Translations under genes and position numbers: made by a program
Shown: positions 59,117 to 64,000 of the stretch, one piece after another
How the letters are laid out: every line of letters starts with the position of its first letter
Position numbering within the stretch: position 1 is the first letter of the stretch
From: Platycnemis pennipes
Lineage: Eukaryota > Arthropoda > Insecta > Odonata > Platycnemididae
Assembly (NCBI GenBank): GCA_933228895.1
Contig: OW121852.1
Location: 109,575,544-109,639,543 of the forward strand
Reading direction: 5' to 3'
Length of the DNA: 64,000 bases
The notes under the pieces: model-generated
Database searches by the model: none
The model's input: only the letters and a program-made list of their open reading frames with translations
Told to the model about the DNA's origin: nothing

Positions 59117-60202
59117 TTACCAGCATTGTCCTTCAGAATCTGAATCTAGAAAGGTGTCCGAGGAAAAATAAGAACCCACTCGTTTCCGCTTCAAGGCACG
59201 GTGATACTCTAGATAATTAGAATAATTCTTACGCCTTTTATGAGTATTGAAGGCGAACGTATACGATTCCCTTGAGTCAGAGGACGAATCATCTTCTGAC
59301 GACGAACTTTCATGTCTGGTAAATGTAGATGAACAGTCCGACTTATCAATCAATGCAAACAGAGGCGTCCTAACACAGTTAGAGCACCAATAATCACTCC
59401 GCTGAATCACAGATTCCGTCTCGATTACATTTAAAACCGTGTGATGTATATATAGATATACGCTAAAGGGTTTAAACGGTCTAATTGATGATGCACACTT
59501 CAAACAAAATGTAGCTGCCGTATACTTTGAACTAAAACTATAGTGCATCAACACCATGTGAAATGGGCTTCCTATATAAGACTGCATATCATAAAGAAAA
59601 TCAAAAGGTCTATCCAGCAAAATTTGATATGCGTATGGTGTTAGACGCGTATTAAAATTAAACTCAATATTATTAATCTCCAATTCATAATCTAACATGG
59701 AATCATCTGACAAAGCCCCCAAACACCGTTTCCATAGGATTTTCCTATTACATTCTATATAATATACTAAATCGGTACACACTGTCTGCGGAAGACTGAG
59801 TTTATATGTATCCGTTTTTCTTTCCAAGCATGATGCCACGACTCTCAGACATAGAGTATAAAGGGGTGGTAAACCGATGAAACTAAAATATTTCTGAATA
59901 TTATGTAGAGCATATGCAGAAGCATTTACTTCAGTAAACTGTGATCGGTTTAAACGTATAAAACGAGTCATAGTAGAGCTTTCAAAGCACATGGGAAAAT
60001 GAAGTATAGGATTGAGTACATTTGATGTATTTATATGAACAAGGAAATGGATGCCGACTTCATTGTAAGGTTTTTTTAGTTCAATACAACACACCTCGTT
60101 GCGTGCGGCCGGTGATGGAGTGAAAGGATGGCTAACAGTCATCCGACTAAGGTTCACCTTCATCATTATAGCAATTGCATTTGAGTTCTCCCCCCACACC
60201 AC
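59117..60202 (-). CDS. Cys/Ser-rich protein with BC/SOCS-box-like segment
   Basis: A 361-residue intact frame with no homologue that I recognise by name. Residues 111-125 (LPPLYTLCLRVVASC) fit the BC box that binds Elongin C (P-L-x3-C-x3-hydrophobic). They are followed at 136-149 by SLPQTVCTDLVYYI, like the Cullin-box half of SOCS/VHL-box proteins. Two CxxC pairs (C233-C236, C273-C276) could bind one zinc. A serine/acid-rich tract covers about 290-312, and basic clusters KRRK and KRKR at about 322-341 suggest nuclear entry. If the box is real, the protein would recruit a host ubiquitin ligase to a target, as some viral proteins do. That role is inference. The start could also be the Met pair at residues 13-14. 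It is transcribed away from the polymerase gene, sharing the ~490-bp spacer. Confidence 0.7.
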   Translation of the reverse strand: MVWGENSNAIAIMMKVNLSRMTVSHPFTPSPAARNEVCCIELKKPYNEVGIHFLVHINTSNVLNPILHFPMCFESSTMTRFIRLNRSQFTEVNASAYALHNIQKYFSFIGLPPLYTLCLRVVASCLERKTDTYKLSLPQTVCTDLVYYIECNRKILWKRCLGALSDDSMLDYELEINNIEFNFNTRLTPYAYQILLDRPFDFLYDMQSYIGSPFHMVLMHYSFSSKYTAATFCLKCASSIRPFKPFSVYLYIHHTVLNVIETESVIQRSDYWCSNCVRTPLFALIDKSDCSSTFTRHESSSSEDDSSSDSRESYTFAFNTHKRRKNYSNYLEYHRALKRKRVGSYFSSDTFLDSDSEGQCW

Positions 60203-60695
60203 GACCTACATACGTATATCTAGGATGACTCATATAGAGGTTACTATAGAGGTCGTGTTCACCTTAGATACTCGCTTCGTCAGCGCATATTTTTTTCCCC
60301 CACCTTCGACTTCTACTGAAGCGAGAAGTGAAAGGCATTAGACCTAGATCTTTCTGCTAGGCAAGACCGCACACACCTCGGTTAGTTCATAGTCGTCGTT
60401 CATGGGAACAAGTTCCAATCGCTACCCGTACGCGAGATACACTGAGTAAACTAATTTATATATAAAACTCTACGGTGGAGAGAACATTTTCCATTTCCCA
60501 TCGAGATTTCGAGAGATTCGGAAGAATTCCACAGAAGCTTTCATCATCTTCATCACCATCTACAGACATTCACAGTGAGTAAAAAAAACATTTTTTTGTT
60601 TCGATTTTAATCTTTTAAAATATATTTGGATAGACTTATTCGCGGTATCGATTATCTTTACAGCACCCACTTTTCCGCTACCTTACAAAAAAAAC
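60203..60695. promoter_or_regulatory. Divergent promoter region
   Basis: The spacer lies between the start codons of the - strand 361-residue gene and the + strand polymerase. A good TATA box (TATATAAAA, 60459-60467) points to a + strand start near 60490. GC-box or riboswitch-like features were not seen. Near 60222-60252 the repeat TATAGAGGT occurs twice and may be a binding-site pair for the - strand gene; this is a guess. Confidence 0.6.
60575..60663 (+). other. Probable 5'-UTR intron of the polymerase gene (89 bp)
   Basis: The donor is CA/GTGAGT at 60575 and the acceptor is TTATCTTTACAG ending at 60663, 32 bp before the polymerase start codon. The interior is T-rich near the acceptor. Size and borders suit an insect intron. 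Its presence implies transcription by host Pol II in the nucleus. Confidence 0.65.
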
Positions 60696-63600
60696 ATGCA
60701 TTCAATCGCAGAAATTTTAAATAATTTCAATTCTCGTCAGTTCACCTCACAGGAACTAGAACAGGCAATCATGAACATTCATCGACGTGTTGTTTTTGAT
60801 AATGATGTTATAAATGATATGGAAACCTTCACACGGATGAAAGAGGCGCTAGACGAGGTAAAGGGTAGAAAATTTTGTAATTATTGCGAAGTGTACTACA
60901 ACACAGATGAGGCTTTACAACACGAAAATACGAATTTGCACAGACAGAAGGTGACGAACCAACTAGGTCGAGGCTTTATTGAGGTGGAATCTGCTATCCG
61001 ATCTAGACTTCAAACGTTCTGGATCACTCCAGAGGAGGATAAAGGTGGGGACGTAATTTCTTTCCTCGACGACATTAAAGAACAGGTAGCCGAGAAATTA
61101 CTAGAACAGGCAATTGCAAAAAAATCGATTAAATTTAATCTTATTTTAATTTGTAAATTTCATAAAGGTGAGAGAGAGGAAATGGATGCATCTTTCAAGA
61201 CAAACAATAGACGTCTCTTATCTGCGGATAATATGGGAGAAGTATTGAACGAGGCTTTTTCAAAATTGCTCAAGGAGAAGTCGGAATTCCAAGCAAAGGG
61301 GTCCGGATGGAGCCTTGCTAATGTAATCGGATTAGAATTGCGTATAAATAAATATACGCCTTTTCGGGGATCGACGTATATAGAGCTACCACCTAAAATC
61401 AAAAACAGCAAAGCTGTAATCAACGTGCAAAATGAGGATATATACTGCTTCAAGTACGCTGTTTGGGCAAAAAACGTAGCTCTAAAACCTCAACGGGTTT
61501 GCAAGTATAATACGGAAGCGTTTCGCACGAGTTATAATTGGAACTGTATAGAATATCCTGTAGAATTGAAAGATATCCCCAAATTTGAGCGAGCAAACAA
61601 TATTTCGATAAACGTTTTTGGTCTAACAGACAAAAATGAGGTTTACCCGATGAAAGTTGTCGATCTAGAGCTAGAAGATCATAGAGATTTGCTTTTTGTT
61701 ACAAACGATGAAACTTCACACTTTTGCTGGATCAAAAATTTTAATAGATTGATTCGCTCGCAAATTACACGCACTCATAGAATCCACATTTGCAAACGTT
61801 GCCTCACGCACTACTACGATGAGACCAAACTAGAAGAACATCGGGAGTTATGCAAAGGGGTGGGGAAACCGAGTAAAATTGTAATGCCTGACGAGAGTGA
61901 TAGCATTTTAAAATTCACTCACGTTAATTATTCCCTTCGAGTAGATTACGTCATATACGTTGACTTTGAATGCCTTCTCGAAAATGTGAGCACTTGTGAA
62001 CCCTCTTCACATACATCCTACACGAACGTGATACAAAAACACACACCATTTAGTTTCTGCTATATGGTAATCACACCTGATGGATGTCAAAGGCCTCAGT
62101 TATATCGAGGACCGAACGCAGCGCGTGTGTTTATTGAGCGAATGAAAGAAGAGGCGGATAAAATACGTGCTTTGTATAAAGATACCGTCCCCATGAACCC
62201 CCTCACTCCCGATGAGGAGAGCGTGTTTCAGGAGACAGTGGATTGTCACATTTGCGGGAAACAACTTAACGAAGATCGCGTGAGAGATCACGATCACTTG
62301 ACAGGACGATTTAGGGGTGCAGCGCATCAGTTTTGTAACATGCAGTATAGAATGCCGAATTTCTTACCAGTCTTCATCCACAATCTTTCATCATACGATG
62401 GTCATTTCATTGTCCGCGAGTTAGATTATGACGAGAGGAGAATATTCGTAATACCAAATTCTGAGGAAAAGTACATTACATTCGCAAAGTCTGTCGATGA
62501 CAATTTTAACATTCGGTTTATCGATACGTATCGGTTCATGTCTGCTTCTCTGGCGTCCTTGGTCTCAAATCTGAAGACTTTTAAATACACCCAGCAAACA
62601 TTCAACGAGATGACACATTTGGTTACACGAAAGGGTGTTTATCCATACGACTACACTGATTCACTGGAACGATTAGATGAAACCTCACTTCCGGATAGAG
62701 AAAAATTTCATAATCGGCTCACAGGCGACGATATTTCAGAGGAAGATTACGCTCACGCTTCCAACGTTTGGGCATCATTCGAATGCAAAACATTGGGGGA
62801 TTATAGTGATGTCTATCTTATAAGTGACGTCACACTTTTAGCCGACGTCTTCGAGAATTTCAGAGACGTTTGTTTTGATGCATACAAGCTTGACCCTGCG
62901 TGGTATTACACTGCTCCGGGGTTAGCTTTTGACGCTATGCTGAAGCATACAGAAATTGAGTTGGAACTTTTAACAGATTACGACATGCTCCTGATGTTTG
63001 AGGCAGGTATTCGCGGGGGAATATCACAATGCTGCAAAAGATATTGCGAGGCAAATAATAAATATTTGGAAAATTATGATCCCGAAGCTGAGTCTAACTT
63101 CATTACCTATCTCGACGCGAATAATCTCTATGGTTGGGCGCTCTCCCAGCCACTCCCATATGCAAATTTTCGATGGCTCTCCCCTATGGAAATTTCAAAT
63201 TTTGAGGTCGCTAAAATTTCAAATGAAAACGAAAAGGGATATATTTTGGAAGTTGATCTCGAGTATCCGCAGTCTCTTCACGATAGTCATTCCGATTTCC
63301 CGCTTTGTCCGGAAAACCGAGTCCCACCCGGTGGAAAACATAAAAAGTTAATTACCACGCTCGAGGGTCGGACTAAATACGTTATTCACTATGTCAACCT
63401 CAAGCAGGCTCTTTCCCTTGGACTTGTTATGAAAAAGGTACATAGAATCATCGAATTTAGTCAATCCCCTTGGTTAAAGACATATATTGACTTGAACACT
63501 AATCGAAGGCAATTAGCCACTAATGACTTCCAAAAAGACTTCTACAAGCTCATGAATAATTCCGTATTTGGCAAGACGATGGAGAATGTGCGAAAAAGAA

Positions 63601-64000
63601 TTAACATACAATTAGTGACTGACGAAAAAAAATTACAAAAGTTAATCAATAAATCGACATTTTTGGACAGAACGATTTTCAACGAGTCTCTGGTGGCCGT
63701 TCACATGCGAAAGGCGACTATCAAAATGAACAAACCGATATACATAGGTTTCTGTGTTTTAGACCTCAGCAAGACATTAATGTATGACTTTCACTATCAG
63801 ACAATGTTGCCAAAATACGGTAAGAACATCTCCCTTTCCTACAGCGATACCGATTCGTTTATTTACCAAATTTACACAAATGACATTAATGAGGACATAT
63901 TAAGCAACCTGGATGCGTTTGATACATCAAATTACCCAAAGTCTCACCCTTGCTACTCTGAGAAGAACAAAAGAGTCATTGGGAAATTTAAAGACGAATG
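60696..64000 (+). CDS. polB: Protein-primed-type family B DNA polymerase, 3' end outside the window
   Basis: The frame is open from ATG 60696 to the window edge (1101 codons) and is cut only by the boundary. It would copy the element's DNA. The N-terminal ~420 residues hold a C2H2 finger (C61, C64, H76, H82) and a C2HC finger (C366, C369, H382, C386). The 3'-5' exonuclease has ExoI D423-F-E425, ExoII N563-x3-Y567-D568 and ExoIII Y707-x3-D711. Between ExoI and ExoII lies an endonuclease-VII-like Cys/His block (CHICG at 517, DHDHLTGR at 531, C547). Polymerase motifs: A, D807-ANNLYG; B, K951-x3-NSVFGK; C, YSDTDS at 1049-1054. All catalytic residues are kept, so selection or recent insertion is likely. 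The long N-terminal part and the Cys/His insert match polymerases of insect Polinton/adintovirus-like elements. Start choice: first ATG after the UTR intron, with AAAAC before it. Confidence 0.93.
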   Translation, partial: MHSIAEILNNFNSRQFTSQELEQAIMNIHRRVVFDNDVINDMETFTRMKEALDEVKGRKFCNYCEVYYNTDEALQHENTNLHRQKVTNQLGRGFIEVESAIRSRLQTFWITPEEDKGGDVISFLDDIKEQVAEKLLEQAIAKKSIKFNLILICKFHKGEREEMDASFKTNNRRLLSADNMGEVLNEAFSKLLKEKSEFQAKGSGWSLANVIGLELRINKYTPFRGSTYIELPPKIKNSKAVINVQNEDIYCFKYAVWAKNVALKPQRVCKYNTEAFRTSYNWNCIEYPVELKDIPKFERANNISINVFGLTDKNEVYPMKVVDLELEDHRDLLFVTNDETSHFCWIKNFNRLIRSQITRTHRIHICKRCLTHYYDETKLEEHRELCKGVGKPSKIVMPDESDSILKFTHVNYSLRVDYVIYVDFECLLENVSTCEPSSHTSYTNVIQKHTPFSFCYMVITPDGCQRPQLYRGPNAARVFIERMKEEADKIRALYKDTVPMNPLTPDEESVFQETVDCHICGKQLNEDRVRDHDHLTGRFRGAAHQFCNMQYRMPNFLPVFIHNLSSYDGHFIVRELDYDERRIFVIPNSEEKYITFAKSVDDNFNIRFIDTYRFMSASLASLVSNLKTFKYTQQTFNEMTHLVTRKGVYPYDYTDSLERLDETSLPDREKFHNRLTGDDISEEDYAHASNVWASFECKTLGDYSDVYLISDVTLLADVFENFRDVCFDAYKLDPAWYYTAPGLAFDAMLKHTEIELELLTDYDMLLMFEAGIRGGISQCCKRYCEANNKYLENYDPEAESNFITYLDANNLYGWALSQPLPYANFRWLSPMEISNFEVAKISNENEKGYILEVDLEYPQSLHDSHSDFPLCPENRVPPGGKHKKLITTLEGRTKYVIHYVNLKQALSLGLVMKKVHRIIEFSQSPWLKTYIDLNTNRRQLATNDFQKDFYKLMNNSVFGKTMENVRKRINIQLVTDEKKLQKLINKSTFLDRTIFNESLVAVHMRKATIKMNKPIYIGFCVLDLSKTLMYDFHYQTMLPKYGKNISLSYSDTDSFIYQIYTNDINEDILSNLDAFDTSNYPKSHPCYSEKNKRVIGKFKDE

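Larger units (their letters stand above)
57301..64000. mobile_element. Virus-like element, Polinton/Maverick-adintovirus type, left part
   Basis: The unit is defined by gene content: a family B DNA polymerase on the + strand and, divergently on the - strand, a BC/SOCS-box-like protein, a dUTPase and a small basic protein. Coding density is far higher than in the surrounding DNA, and the genes have short or no introns. The left border is set loosely at the change from AT-rich DNA to a GC-richer stretch (57.3-57.56 kb, with AGGCCGAGGTCA and AGGCCGACGTCA repeats). No terminal inverted repeat can be tested because the right end is outside the window. Integrase, ATPase, protease and capsid genes are not seen, so an adintovirus, Polinton or bidnavirus-related origin cannot be separated. 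Confidence 0.75.

Overview
The window looks like part of a large, repeat-rich arthropod (most likely insect) nuclear genome. It is AT-rich, has multi-kilobase introns with GT/AG borders, and carries several tRNA-derived SINE families, degraded non-LTR retrotransposons, MITEs and fold-back elements. No bacterial-style operons, rRNA genes or convincing functional tRNAs were seen. Most short open frames are chance readings through low-complexity or repeat DNA and are not annotated.

Layout. 1-35.5 kb: no protein-coding exon recognised. It holds a 128-bp tandem duplication (0.9 kb), a small inverted-repeat element (5.9 kb), a CpG-rich block with a TATA-like box and a consensus donor (7.56-8.05 kb), a TA-flanked MITE (13.3 kb), tRNA-derived SINE pieces (15.5, 20.9, 27.5, 29.3 kb), a nested pile of transposons at 20.3-22.8 kb, and a second retroelement relic with a hairpin element at 30.5-31.4 kb. 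35.5-51.6 kb: five phase-compatible + strand exons of a Piccolo/RIM-type zinc-finger presynaptic active-zone protein (Fife/Rim-like), with introns of about 7.4, 1.9, 5.6 and 0.4 kb. The introns hold SINEs, hairpin elements and reverse-transcriptase relics. 53.7-55.5 kb: a 1.85-kb fold-back element with ~727-bp arms.

57.5-64 kb (running off the end): part of a virus-like mobile element of the Polinton/Maverick-adintovirus kind. A long + strand frame, open to the window edge, encodes a protein-primed-type family B DNA polymerase with intact exonuclease and polymerase motifs. Divergent from it on the - strand are a cysteine- and serine-rich protein with a BC/SOCS-box-like segment, a complete dUTPase, and a small protein that may be an OB-fold DNA-binding protein. 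A 17-bp minisatellite of exactly 23 units lies between the first two. The ~490 bp between the divergent genes has a TATA box and a probable 5'-UTR intron on the polymerase side. These genes fit a replication module (polymerase, dUTP control, possible ssDNA binding) plus a possible host-interaction protein. Integrase, capsid and packaging genes, if present, lie outside the window, so the class assignment is provisional. If the host gene continues downstream, the element sits in one of its introns, in the sense direction for the polymerase.
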